This document shows positions 7,077 through 15,784 of a DNA stretch of 64,000 nt, one piece after another (positions within the stretch are counted from its first letter, which is position 1; the number at the start of each line of letters is the position of its first letter). The notes under the pieces are model-generated. The model was not told where the DNA came from, did not search any database, and saw nothing but the letters and a program-made list of their open reading frames with translations. Position numbers and translations under genes: made by a program. Origin of the DNA: CAZOZZ01 sp965262425 (GTDB lineage Bacteria > Acidobacteriota > Terriglobia > 20CM-2-55-15); contig OZ253536.1 of NCBI GenBank assembly GCA_965262425.1, positions 3,720,001 through 3,784,000 on the forward strand. The letters run 5' to 3'.

Positions 7077-8516
7077 GAAAGTGTGCCAATCTTAGTTGGA
7101 AATTGAAACGGCTCCAAACCCTATGGTTTGATGGTATTGGAAGAAACAACATCAAGCCTGTAAGAGAAAGGAGCCGAGATGAGCAGTCTGTTACGTTCGG
7201 TGAAGAAACGCAAGAAGTCGCGTGTGCTGGGTGAGGTCGAGGTCCTGAGCCGGGAGGAATACTCGGGACTGGAATTGGACTCGAAGGTGGAGATGATTCG
7301 GGCGTTGATCCCACTGGGGTTGATGCACGTGGAGGAGTTGCTCGACGAGGAAGTGAAGGCGTTGGCGGGTGAGCGATACGCGCGAAAGGAGGCGACGTTG
7401 AGGGGCCGGCGACACGGGAGTAATCCGGGGACCGTGGGGCTCGGGGGCCAGCGGGTGCCGGTTCGGGTGCCTCGAGTGCGCAGCGTGGCGGGCGGGGAGA
7501 TTCCGCTTCGGAGCTACGAGGAACTCAGTCCGGATGGCGCGGTGAACGAACTGCTTCTCAGACGTGTGCTTTATGGGATCTCCTGCCGGAACTACGAGTC
7601 GGCCGCGGAAGCGATTCCAGGAGCCATCGGATTGTCGAGCTCGACGGTGTCTCGAGGATTCGTCCAGGCGAGTGGGGCGAAACTTCGGGAGATGCAGGAG
7701 CGGGATCTGTCGGCCGAGGACGTGGTGGCGATCTTCCTGGACGGGAAAATGTTTGCCGACGCCACGATGGTTGTGGCCCTGGGCATCACAATTACGGGCG
7801 ACAAACGCTTCTTAGGCTTCGTGGAGACGAGTACGGAGAACGAGCAGGTACTGACTCCGTTTCTCCGTTCATTGATGGAGCGAGGCCTGGACATCTCTGA
7901 AGGCGTGCTGGTGATCGTCGACGGCGGCAAAGGTCTGCGCGCGGCAGTCAAGCGGGCATTCGGTAATCGAGCCCTGGTCCAACGCTGCCAATGGCACAAA
8001 CGCGAGAACGTGGTGAGCTACCTGTCGAAGACCGAGCAAGCCGCGTGGCGCAAGCGGCTTCAGCGTGCGTACCAGCGCCCGGAGTACAACGAAGCCCGGG
8101 CGGCCCTCGAACAGCTCCATGGAGAGCTCGAGGAGCGAAACCAATCGGCCGCTACGAGCCTTGAGGAAGGCCTGGAGGAGACCCTCACGTTGCATCGACT
8201 CGGCGTGTACGGGGTCCTGGGCCGTTCGTTCAAGACGACGAATTGCTTGGAATCGGTCAATGCCCTCGTCGAGGAAAGGTGCGCGAAGGTCGATCATTGG
8301 AAGAACTCGAGCCAGCGGCAGCGCTGGTTGGCGACGGCGCTCATCGACATCGAACCACGCTTGAGGAAGGTGATCGGCTACCGTCATCTTCCAAAGCTCC
8401 GCGAAGCCCTCAGGCGGGAGCTGAAGATTGAGGCGAAGACGTCGACGAGATCGAAGAAGAAGGTTGCGTGACCAATCGTGAGCCGTGGAGAGTTTCAACT
8501 AAGAATGGGATTGACT
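7077..8516 (+). mobile_element. IS256-family insertion sequence
   Basis: A 1440-bp element flanked by the 9-bp direct repeat CGTGGATCC (7068-7076 and 8517-8525), within the 8-9 bp range of IS256. Imperfect inverted ends share the core TCTTAGTTG (7090s on the left, CAACTAAGA near 8497 on the right). It carries one transposase gene and interrupts a degenerate repeat copy, not a gene. Confidence 0.8.
7179..8471 (+). CDS. IS256-family (Mutator-type) transposase
   Basis: 430 residues, full length for the family. DDE residues fit DGKMFADATMVVALG (first Asp in AIFLDGKM), VLVIVDGGKGLR (second Asp) and TTNCLESVNALVEE (Glu); the C-x2-H signature is LVQRCQWHKRENV between them. The basic C-terminus ends SKKKVA. 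The frame is intact. An ATG at 7179 preceded by GAAAGGAGCC gives a clear ribosome binding site. Confidence 0.93.
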   Translation: MSSLLRSVKKRKKSRVLGEVEVLSREEYSGLELDSKVEMIRALIPLGLMHVEELLDEEVKALAGERYARKEATLRGRRHGSNPGTVGLGGQRVPVRVPRVRSVAGGEIPLRSYEELSPDGAVNELLLRRVLYGISCRNYESAAEAIPGAIGLSSSTVSRGFVQASGAKLREMQERDLSAEDVVAIFLDGKMFADATMVVALGITITGDKRFLGFVETSTENEQVLTPFLRSLMERGLDISEGVLVIVDGGKGLRAAVKRAFGNRALVQRCQWHKRENVVSYLSKTEQAAWRKRLQRAYQRPEYNEARAALEQLHGELEERNQSAATSLEEGLEETLTLHRLGVYGVLGRSFKTTNCLESVNALVEERCAKVDHWKNSSQRQRWLATALIDIEPRLRKVIGYRHLPKLREALRRELKIEAKTSTRSKKKVA

Positions 8517-8561
8517 CGTGGATCCTGTTTCAGAGTGACAAGGCTGTAGTCAGCTTACCGA

Positions 8562-9584
8562 TTAGACGACGTACTCGTCAGGCCGATACCGATCCATATT
8601 CTCGGACACCCAGTCGATCGTGATCTGAAGGCCCTCCTCAAAAGAGATCTTCGGCTTCCAGACGAGCACTTCCTCAGCCAACGCCACGCCGGCTAGTAGA
8701 CGATCCACTTCGCTTCCCTCTGGGCGGGTACGAGCCGCTTCGTGCTCTAGTCGGACATCTCTGCCAACGAGTCGAACGATCGTCTTGGCCAATTCCCGAA
8801 TGGAGATTTCCTTGCCAGATCCCAGATTCACGGTGCGACCAACCGCTTTATCCGAAACTGCGGCGGAGAGGAAGCCATCGACCGTGTTCCCAACGAAGTT
8901 GAAGTCACGGGTCGGATCCTGACTGCCGATTCTTACGACGTCCCTCATCAAGGCCTGACTGATGATCGTCGGAATCACCGCGCGCGCGGACTGACGAGGC
9001 CCGAACGTGTTGAACGGACGGACGGTCACAACGGGTAAACCGAAAGATTGGTGGAAGGCCTCGGCCATCTTGTCGGCTCCGATCTTGGAGGCGGAGTACG
9101 GCGACTGTCCTTGAAGGGGGTGCTTTTCGTCGATCGGCACGTATTGAGCGGTTCCGTAAACTTCACTGGTGGAGGTGTGGACGATCCTCTCGACCTCGGA
9201 CTCCCTCGATGACTGGAGCACGTTCAGTGTCCCATTGATGTTGGTTGAAACATAGGAACGGGGGGCCTGGTACGAATAGGGGATTCCGATCAATGCGGCC
9301 AGGTGAAAGACGATATCCCGGTCTCGCGTCGCCCGCCGGACGGAGTCGGAATCCCGGACGTCCCCAGCGATGAATTCAATTTCGTTGCGGTGCTGCGATT
9401 CATCAAGCCACCCTCGGCTTCCATCGGAACTGTAGTGGACGAAAGCTGATACCTTGGCGCCGATCTCGACAAGACCCTCGGTCAGGTGACTTCCTATGAA
9501 GCCGCCGGCTCCGGTTACCAGGACCGCCTTACCGCTGAGGCTGCTGATAGAGGGTTGCGACGACGGGGGGGAGGGGGTCCGCAC
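8562..9584 (-). CDS. NAD-dependent nucleotide-sugar 4,6-dehydratase (LegB-like)
   Basis: Extended SDR enzyme. The NAD motif TGAGGFIGSHL is near residue 22; the active-site HTSTSEVYG and YSASK (Tyr, Lys) follow, and FGPRQSARAVIPTII marks the sugar-nucleotide epimerase/dehydratase group close to LegB-type UDP-GlcNAc 4,6-dehydratases. The proposed GTG at 9584 gives 340 residues and lies right against the target duplication of MITE copy 1; the longer frame into the element is an artefact. It is likely an early step of a deoxyamino sugar in the polysaccharide locus. The exact substrate is not determinable here. Confidence 0.85.
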   Translation of the reverse strand: MRTPSPPSSQPSISSLSGKAVLVTGAGGFIGSHLTEGLVEIGAKVSAFVHYSSDGSRGWLDESQHRNEIEFIAGDVRDSDSVRRATRDRDIVFHLAALIGIPYSYQAPRSYVSTNINGTLNVLQSSRESEVERIVHTSTSEVYGTAQYVPIDEKHPLQGQSPYSASKIGADKMAEAFHQSFGLPVVTVRPFNTFGPRQSARAVIPTIISQALMRDVVRIGSQDPTRDFNFVGNTVDGFLSAAVSDKAVGRTVNLGSGKEISIRELAKTIVRLVGRDVRLEHEAARTRPEGSEVDRLLAGVALAEEVLVWKPKISFEEGLQITIDWVSENMDRYRPDEYVV

Positions 9585-9592
9585 AAATAATC

Positions 9593-9909
9593 GGGTCTTC
9601 CGCAGAATTTGTGGGTAAAACCGTCTTCCATCGCCGCTTGAGGAGACCACGGTGCTCGCCAAGCCTCAAGGCTTCCCTCGCAAGCTCGGCGGCTGCGCCG
9701 GCCTTGACCCTCGGCTGCGCTCCGCGGTGTCGGCTGGTGTGGGCGATGGGGAACGGGGCCTCCGGCGGGGGCTCCGGGCACCGGGTGTAGGCGTCCGACC
9801 GAAGTGGGTACTGGAATATTCGCCGTCGAACAAAAGAATAAGGTACTTTGTTTCAATTACTTATGTGCGCACAGGCCTTTGGACTGCCCACAAATTCTGC
9901 GGAGGAGGC
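9593..9909 (+). mobile_element. MITE-like element, copy 1
   Basis: 317 bp, plus orientation (begins GGGTCTTCCGCAG). The ends contain the perfect inverted 16-mer CCGCAGAATTTGTGGG / CCCACAAATTCTGCGG. The 8-bp target duplication AAATAATC lies at 9585-9592 and 9910-9917. It sits directly before the GTG of the LegB-like gene and so separates that gene from its original promoter. Confidence 0.93.
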
Positions 9910-9917
9910 AAATAATC

Positions 9918-10219
9918 TCCTAGACCTCGGCGGTGGGGCCACAAACCACGATGAACCCCGACCACGGGAAGCGACCGTTCTGCCGCAAGGGTTGGGTTAA
10001 ATGGTCGACGATGCGAGACCTGTACATTGGGGGAGTCCTGAGCAATCGAGTCATGTGTCTATGCCCCTATGTCTCAATTGTACTGGATCGAGATTCTTTG
10101 GTTACTAGCTCTTGGCTTTAGACTGTTACGAGTTGCTTCTCCGACGTGGGAGACGAGGGGAACCGGGAGGCTCGCGAAAGCTATATTCGGCGAGAGCTGT
10201 TCCCCCCATCTCGACAGGG
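9918..10219. other. Gap without recognisable gene
   Basis: About 300 bases. No frame has a credible start or family motif, and no strong hairpin was seen. It is the original upstream flank of the LegB-like gene. Confidence 0.4.
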
Positions 10220-10675
10220 TCAACCAGTTTGGTCCTCAAGGCGGTCGAGACGCTGGGATTGGGTTGTAGCCAACTGCCTGAGAATGCGGTTGGATTCAAC
10301 CAACTCGTCCTGCGTTGTCAAGAGATGGCGGCTGACACCGGTCAGGTCGCCCGTGGTCGCTACCAGATCGTTGGTAGTCGATACCAGATCGTTAGTAGTC
10401 GCTACCAGATCGTTGGAAGTCGACACCAGATCGCTGGTAGTCGATGCCAGGTCGCTGGTGGTCGAAACCAGGTCGCTGGTGAGCGACATCAGGTCATTTG
10501 TGATCGACGCCATATTATCGATGTTCGATGCCTGGACGTCGAGCCGCTCTCTCAGGCCGTCTATCTGCGCGTCGACCCGATCTTGGCTCTTCGCAAGCTT
10601 ATCCATTCTGAGGACGGAATCGGCTTGGTTCTTAAGGATAAAGTCCATCACAAGGTCTAATTCGTCAGGGGTCAC
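10220..10675 (-). CDS. Helical protein with Ser/Thr heptads, paralogue of 1139-1552
   Basis: About 151 residues from GTG 10675 (MTPDELDLVMDFILKNQ); a GTG two codons earlier is possible. The N-terminal 45 residues (NQADSVLRMDKLAKSQDRVD) and C-terminus (TTQDELVESNRILRQL, QRLDRLEDQ) are nearly identical to the first paralogue, whereas the centre carries nine or so diverged heptads such as DLVSTTS, DLASTTS, DLVSTSN, DLVATTN. Paralogues therefore differ mainly in heptad number and sequence. Function unknown. Confidence 0.7.
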   Translation of the reverse strand: MTPDELDLVMDFILKNQADSVLRMDKLAKSQDRVDAQIDGLRERLDVQASNIDNMASITNDLMSLTSDLVSTTSDLASTTSDLVSTSNDLVATTNDLVSTTNDLVATTGDLTGVSRHLLTTQDELVESNRILRQLATTQSQRLDRLEDQTG

Positions 10676-10712
10676 GGGCACCTACTTTTGTCGGCGGAAA
10701 GAGCTAGCACAT

Positions 10713-10718
10713 AGTATA
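10713..10718 (-). promoter_or_regulatory. Candidate -10 box of the second heptad protein gene
   Basis: TATACT on the minus strand, 38 bases before the GTG at 10675, in the block CTCTTCGCGTATACT shared with the paralogue leader at 1590-1595. The downstream leader (CTTTCCGCCGACAA) is also shared. Confidence 0.45.
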
Positions 10719-11029
10719 CGCGAAGAGCTTGGGATCCAACGCACTCCGAAACCGGTTGAAGCCACAACGCCCTACCGGTACGATAATCGCCAGCGCCAAG
10801 AAGTTGGATGGAGTTCGAAGCGAAACGGATATTTCCTGATACTTTCGGCGCTGATACTGTGTAGCTCCTTTGCACGGCTGGATGCAGTTGGCCGGCGAGT
10901 CGACAGGTCTGCAGGGTTTCTGGTTGGCTGTGACTTCACGACCTTTTCGACAGACCGACGGGGCGAAGTTGCGGGAATCACACATGGGCAACGATAGCCC
11001 TGAGAATCTGCAGGGGTAGAGGAGAAGCG
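10719..11029. other. Intergenic region before the secreted protein gene
   Basis: No gene seen. It ends with GGGTAGAGGAGAAGCG directly before the ATG at 11030, a good ribosome binding site. It should also contain the divergent promoter for 11030-13225, but no convincing -35/-10 pair was found. Confidence 0.4.
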
Positions 11030-13225
11030 ATGAGAAGGTGTGTAGCCCTGCTGATTTTGATTGTTGCCATTTCGGTTGGCGTGCCGTTTGAAGCCCAGGA
11101 GCTTTCGTTGTTCCGGGCACAGTCGACGCAGGCCGTCGGCGGGTTGACGCTCGACCCCACGTCAGGTCAGGTGACGTCTGCCGTTACCGCATTCACGTTT
11201 CCCGACAATGGCGGGTTCTCCGCCTCGACGGCGGCTACAGCGGCTAGTACCACTTCCGGTTACGCCAGAATACAGCCGGGCACAGGTGCCACGGCTCCCG
11301 CCGGTCTGGCGATCTTTGGATTTACATTCGGCGGCGTCCTTGTTTCCGAGGCCGGCGTTCCAGCCTCGCCGCTGATCGAGAGCGGCAGGATCTATGCCGA
11401 GGTTGCCGGAGCGGTCAATACCGGATTGGCCATTGCCAATCCCAACAGCGGGCCGGCAACCGTGACGTTCAATTTCACCGATTCGTCGGGGACTGATTTC
11501 GGAAACGGAACGACCACGATTGCCGCCGGAGGCCAGATCGCGAAGTTTCTGAACCAGGACCCGTTCAACAGCGGTGACAACGTCAACGGAACATTCACCT
11601 TCACTTCGGACGTACCGATCTCCGTGGTCGCTCTTCGTGGTTTGAGCAACGAACGAGGCGATTTTCTGATCACGACGCTTCCGGTTGCGGCGCTGGCGAC
11701 AAGATCGACCGCCACAGGCTTTTTCCCCCACTTTGCGGATGGCGGCGGCTGGACGACGCAGGTGATTCTGGTCAACCCGACCGATGGGACTCTGACCGGA
11801 AACGTTCAATTCTTCAGCCAGGGCACGGACACGGCGCCTGGAGCGCCGGCTTCGGTGACGGTTGACGGTGTTGGCGCGTCGTCGTTCACCTACTCGATAC
11901 CCGGGCGGAGTTCCCGACGGTTTCCGACGTCCGGAACGCCGACCGCCACCACGGCCGGTTCGGTCCGAATCGTGCCGGACGGGGGCACCACGACGCCCTC
12001 AGGATTGGGGGTGTTTTCATTCAAACCTGGCCAGTTTACCGTGGCCGAGGCGGGTGTGCCTCTGCTCGAACCGGCAACGACCGTACGCATGTATGCCGAA
12101 TCCGCTCCGCCCATCCAGACCGGAGTTGCTGTAGCCAACCCGTCGTCGACACCCGCCACGGTGACGTTCGAATTGACGACGCTGGCGGGAGTTTCCACGG
12201 GGCTGATCGGAACTGCGACCATTCCCGGGGACGGTCAGATTGCAAAGTTCCTGGATCAGATTTCCGGCTTCGAGACCCTGACCACGCCGTTCCAGGGTGT
12301 GTTGCGTATATCGACCACGTCGACTGCGGGTCTTTCGATCGTGGGATTGAGAAGCCGCACCAATTCCCGGGGCGACTTCCTGATCACGACTACGTCGCCC
12401 GTCGACGAAAACGCCACGGCATCGACAGCCGAGCAACTGTTCCCTCACTTTGCGGACGGTGGTGGCTGGTCGACGCAATTCATACTGTTCGGCGGTTCCA
12501 GCGCGTCGACCTCAGGCAACCTTGGGTTCTTCTCCCAGAGCGGCGACGCCATTGACGTCATCCCTTTAACTTTGACTCTGGATTCGCTCTCGCCGACGAC
12601 GATTGCCCGAGGCGGAATCCTGACCCTGAATGGAGAATTTGATTCGACCGCCGCGAACAACACGGTCGTCTTCACGACAAGTAGCGAGACGACGAGCGTT
12701 ACGGCCGACACAGCGACCGCTACGACACTGACGGTGACCGTGCCGGCGACGGCGATCAGCGGGCCGGTTCTTGTGCAGTCGGGAGGGGCAAGTTCGACCT
12801 CGCAGATTCTGGCGGTAACCGCTTTTTCTACGGAACTGGTACAGAGTTCAGTGACGGTTGCCGCCGGGCAGACTACGACCGGAGTCGATATCTATGTTCC
12901 GGCGCCGGCCGGAACTCTCAACTTGACCGCCATTGGTGCGGGAGATCGGTTCTCGGGTATTTCGTTCGCGAGCAGCAGCGTGGAGCTAACGCGGGGGCAA
13001 GTGACGGATCTGATCATATCCGGTACGGGGATCAGCCAGGCCAATGGATCGACGTTGACCGTGAGCGGTGGCGGGCTGTTGTTCGCCAACATTTCGTTTA
13101 CGGGAAATGGCATGTTTGTCGCGGTTTCGGTCTCGGCGACAGCGGCGATGGGGCCGCGGACGGTCATTGTGACGAATTCGAATCTGGATACGTCGGTGCT
13201 TTCCGGAGGGATTATTATCAAGTAG
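11030..13225 (+). CDS. Secreted protein with duplicated beta domains and an IPT/TIG domain
   Basis: 731 residues with an N-terminal signal peptide (MRRCVALLILIVAISVGVPF then EAQE). Two tandem copies of a roughly 220-residue module follow, marked by VSEAGVP/VAEAGVP, GLAIANP/GVAVANP, RGDFLITT twice and FPHFADGGGW twice. From about residue 515 an IPT/TIG-like fold starts (SLSPTTIARGGILTLNGEF). The sequence is Thr/Ser/Gly-rich, lacks cysteine and has no catalytic motif, fitting an extracellular adhesin-like or matrix protein. The role is not known. Confidence 0.75.
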   Translation: MRRCVALLILIVAISVGVPFEAQELSLFRAQSTQAVGGLTLDPTSGQVTSAVTAFTFPDNGGFSASTAATAASTTSGYARIQPGTGATAPAGLAIFGFTFGGVLVSEAGVPASPLIESGRIYAEVAGAVNTGLAIANPNSGPATVTFNFTDSSGTDFGNGTTTIAAGGQIAKFLNQDPFNSGDNVNGTFTFTSDVPISVVALRGLSNERGDFLITTLPVAALATRSTATGFFPHFADGGGWTTQVILVNPTDGTLTGNVQFFSQGTDTAPGAPASVTVDGVGASSFTYSIPGRSSRRFPTSGTPTATTAGSVRIVPDGGTTTPSGLGVFSFKPGQFTVAEAGVPLLEPATTVRMYAESAPPIQTGVAVANPSSTPATVTFELTTLAGVSTGLIGTATIPGDGQIAKFLDQISGFETLTTPFQGVLRISTTSTAGLSIVGLRSRTNSRGDFLITTTSPVDENATASTAEQLFPHFADGGGWSTQFILFGGSSASTSGNLGFFSQSGDAIDVIPLTLTLDSLSPTTIARGGILTLNGEFDSTAANNTVVFTTSSETTSVTADTATATTLTVTVPATAISGPVLVQSGGASSTSQILAVTAFSTELVQSSVTVAAGQTTTGVDIYVPAPAGTLNLTAIGAGDRFSGISFASSSVELTRGQVTDLIISGTGISQANGSTLTVSGGGLLFANISFTGNGMFVAVSVSATAAMGPRTVIVTNSNLDTSVLSGGIIIK

Positions 13226-13314
13226 TTTTTACCTGTTGGCTTTTGGACGGAGGCGGCTGAACGGCGGATTAGCTTGGCAGTCGAACGTTGGCGGGCTCGA
13301 GGAGGATCAGAATT

Positions 13315-14200
13315 ATGAATGGAATCACAGGTGTCGGTGGGCAGTCAGGTTCGGGGTGGGTTGCTGCAGCCGTAGGTGGATTGGTGTTGGCTTGTGGTTC
13401 TCTGTTAGGGAGCGTGGTCGTTCAGATGGATCTGGAAGGTCTGGTGGCCGGGGCGGACACGATTGTTCAGGGGAGAGCTGAGGCTGTCTATAGTCAGTGG
13501 GATAGCGATCGGAGAGTTATCTACACTTATATTTCGGGGTCTTCCGCAGAATTTGTGGGTAAAACCGTCTTCCATCGCCGCTTGAGGAGACCACGGTGCT
13601 CGCCAAGCCTCAAGGCTTCCCTCGCAAGCTCGGCGGCTGCGCCGGCCTTGACCCTCGGCTGCGCTCCGCGGTGTCGGCTGGTGTGGGCGATGGGGAACGG
13701 GGCCTCCGGCGGGGGCTCCGGGCACCGGGCGTAGGCGTCCGACCGAAGTGGGTACTGGAATATTCGCCGTCGAACAAAAGAATAAGGTACTTTGTTTCAA
13801 TTACTTATGTGCGCACAGGCCTTTGGACTGCCCACAAATTCTGCGGAGGAGGCATATTTCGATCGGTGTGGACGAGATCTTGAAGGGAGAGTCGCGGCGG
13901 TCGCTGTTGATCAAGCAGCTTGGGGGAACCGTGGGATCGCTGGTGATGACGGTGTCCGGCATGCCTGGGTTCGATGTGGGGGCGGGGGTCATTGTCTTCC
14001 TCGAAGACTCCGGAAATGGGACGTTCCAGATCGTCGGACTCAACCAGGGGAAATATGTGATCGCGGAAGACTCGGCGATTTCGAATATCAGCGGGGTCGA
14101 TCTGTTGAATCCCAAGACCGGGTTGTTGAGCGGGGCGTCGGTGGTGAACAAGGTACTGCTCGAAGAATTCAAGAACAAGATCCGGGAGCTGGTCCGATGA
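13315..14200 (+). pseudogene. Secreted protein gene split by MITE copy 2
   Basis: ATG 13315 follows GAGGAGGAT. The first part reads MNGITGVGGQ, a hydrophobic signal segment (AAVGGLVLACGSLLGSVVV) and ...VIYTYIS to 13536; after the MITE the protein resumes IGVDEILKGESRRSLLIKQL and ends ...NKIRELVR at 14200. Removing 325 bp (element plus one target copy) leaves 561 bp, 186 codons plus stop, in frame across the junction (TAT ATT TCG ATC GGT). The stop overlaps the ATG of the matrixin-like gene, so the two were translationally coupled. Domain family not recognised. Confidence 0.8.
13537..13853 (+). mobile_element. MITE-like element, copy 2
   Basis: 317 bp, plus orientation, target duplication ATATTTCG at 13529-13536 and 13854-13861. 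It differs from copy 1 by a single visible base (GGGCGTAGG for GGTGTAGG near 13730). Inserted inside the secreted protein gene 13315-14200. Confidence 0.93.
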
Positions 14201-15141
14201 AGAAAACGCTTCTTCTGCTCGTAGTTCTTGTGGCGGCCACTCCCATGTCCGCTTACATACCTCAGACGAATCTGATTGACGGCAGTGTGACCGCAGTGAA
14301 GTGGGCCACGGGTGCGTTTCCGATTACGTGGCAAATGAATCCGACTGTGGGATCGAACGTCACAGGGTCGCGGGAACAAGCCGTCGTTTTCAGGGATTCG
14401 TTCCAGCAGTGGGTGGAAGTCTCGACTGCTTTGGTCAGTTTTACTGAAGGGGCTTCAACCAATGTATCCGTGAAACCCGGGTTTGATCAGATCAATGTGA
14501 TCACGACGAATGTCACTTCCGCGGATTTCAGCTCCACTGCCCTCGGGTTGACCGGAACGTTCTCCTTTACGACCACGGGGCTTGATGAATTTGGACGGAC
14601 GATCGACTTCCCCGGACAAATCATCGAAGCCGACATCATGTTCAACCCCCAGACTAGCTACAGCACCAGCGAGACCACGCCGGAAGGCACGTTCGATCTG
14701 GCGTCGGTCGCCACCCACGAGGTGGGTCACCTGCTGGGTCTCGACCATTCCAACATCCTGTCCTCAACCATGTTTCCGACCGTCGTCGCGGGTGCCAGTT
14801 TTCCGCGCGACACGGAGGTTGACGACCGCATCGGGATTTCGACGATTTATCCTGCGACATCGTTTGCGTCTTTCGGGGCGTTGAGTGGGACGGTGAGGAC
14901 AACGGCGAACGTCGCCGTTTTTGGAGCATTGGTGGTTGCGGTGGATTCGAACGGGCAGGCGACGGCCAGTGCTGTTACAGATCCGAACGGGGAGTTTACG
15001 ATCCAGGGATTGGAAGCGGGAACGTATACGGTTTATGCGGAACCGATGAATCAACCGTTTACGAGTGGGAACGTATTTACGTTGGCGCAGTCGTATCCGG
15101 GGAATACGGTGAATAGTAATTTTACGGTTCGATTCAGGTAG
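14197..15141 (+). CDS. Secreted matrixin-like zinc metalloprotease
   Basis: 314 residues starting MKKTLLLLVVLVAATPMSA, a clear signal peptide. The zinc motif HEVGHLLGLDH near residue 175 with downstream SSTMFPTV (Met-turn) identifies an M10/metzincin fold. The C-terminal 90 residues (GALSGTVRTTANVAVFGALV, DPNGEFTIQGLEAGTYTVYA) form a carboxypeptidase-regulatory-like beta domain. Start ATG overlaps the previous stop. Likely acts outside the cell on protein substrates; the specific target is unknown. Confidence 0.9.
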   Translation: MKKTLLLLVVLVAATPMSAYIPQTNLIDGSVTAVKWATGAFPITWQMNPTVGSNVTGSREQAVVFRDSFQQWVEVSTALVSFTEGASTNVSVKPGFDQINVITTNVTSADFSSTALGLTGTFSFTTTGLDEFGRTIDFPGQIIEADIMFNPQTSYSTSETTPEGTFDLASVATHEVGHLLGLDHSNILSSTMFPTVVAGASFPRDTEVDDRIGISTIYPATSFASFGALSGTVRTTANVAVFGALVVAVDSNGQATASAVTDPNGEFTIQGLEAGTYTVYAEPMNQPFTSGNVFTLAQSYPGNTVNSNFTVRFR

Positions 15142-15151
15142 GGGTGGGGAG

Positions 15152-15193
15152 TCTTTACGCAGATTAAGCGGATTACGCGGATTACGCAGATGG
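15152..15193 (+). repeat. Intergenic word repeat (ACGCAGATTA type)
   Basis: Tandem words TTTACGCAGATTAAGCGG, ATTACGCGGATTACGCAGAT between the protease and the sugar isomerase gene. The same words occur in the gaps near 44.9, 47.7 and 49.7 kb. It has no inverted partner here. Confidence 0.7.
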
Positions 15194-15205
15194 GAGGGGG
15201 GATTA

Positions 15206-15784
15206 GTGAGTACAGGATCGAGCGGGGATAGGGAGTGGTTGGCGGATTACTTTGATCTCTATAGGCAGTCGCTGTTCGGGTCGGACGCGTCGGGGCAGAT
15301 TATCCAGTTGAGGGATGATATGCGGACGGTGACGGAGACGGGTGGGAAGATTCTGATTGGGGGGAATGGGGGGAGCGGGGCGATTGCGAGTCACTGTGCG
15401 GTGGATTTGACGAAGAACGCGGGTCTGCGGTCGGTTTGTTTTAGCGATCCAAGCATGATTACCTGTTTTGCGAATGATTATGGGTATGAGCGGTGGGTGG
15501 AGAAGGCTCTGTCGTTTTATGCCGACAAAGGAGATCTCGTAATTTTGATCTCCTCCAGTGGCAAGTCGCCGAATATCGTCAATGGGGCGAGATATGCGAA
15601 GGGCGAGGGACTGAGGGTGGCGACCTTCAGCGGGTTCGCGGCGGACAACCCGTTGAGAACGTCTGGGGATTTGAATTTTTGGGTGGATAGCCGGGCTTAT
15701 AACATCGTGGAGATGACGCATCAGATTTGGTTACTGGCGGCGTGTGATCTGGCGATTGGGGAGGCGGAGTATCCGGCTAGCTGA
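15206..15784 (+). CDS. SIS-domain sugar phosphate isomerase (GmhA-like)
   Basis: 192 residues from a GTG. SIS signature blocks GGKILIGGNGGSGAIASH and DLVILISSSGKSPNIVNGA with HQIWLLAACDLAI near the end match phosphoheptose isomerase GmhA, which converts sedoheptulose 7-phosphate to D-glycero-manno-heptose 7-phosphate. A related ketose/aldose isomerase is possible, as no other heptose gene is seen nearby. It converges with the methyltransferase gene, overlapping by eight bases. Confidence 0.8.
   Translation: MSTGSSGDREWLADYFDLYRQSLFGSDASGQIIQLRDDMRTVTETGGKILIGGNGGSGAIASHCAVDLTKNAGLRSVCFSDPSMITCFANDYGYERWVEKALSFYADKGDLVILISSSGKSPNIVNGARYAKGEGLRVATFSGFAADNPLRTSGDLNFWVDSRAYNIVEMTHQIWLLAACDLAIGEAEYPAS

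Noticed and set aside
8562..9662. Long form of the LegB-like protein starting in the MITE
   Set aside because: The first 26 residues come from the element; GTG 9584 next to the target duplication gives the normal family N-terminus.
9662..9856. Minus- and plus-strand frames through each copy of the 317-bp element as protein genes
   Set aside because: The same peptides appear at every copy with no independent start signal, and the frames fuse to unrelated host genes. They reflect the stop-poor GC-rich core.
13792..15141. 449-residue frame beginning in MITE copy 2 and ending with the metalloprotease
   Set aside because: A signal peptide with its own start at 14197 and the overlap with the upstream stop show that the protease starts there.
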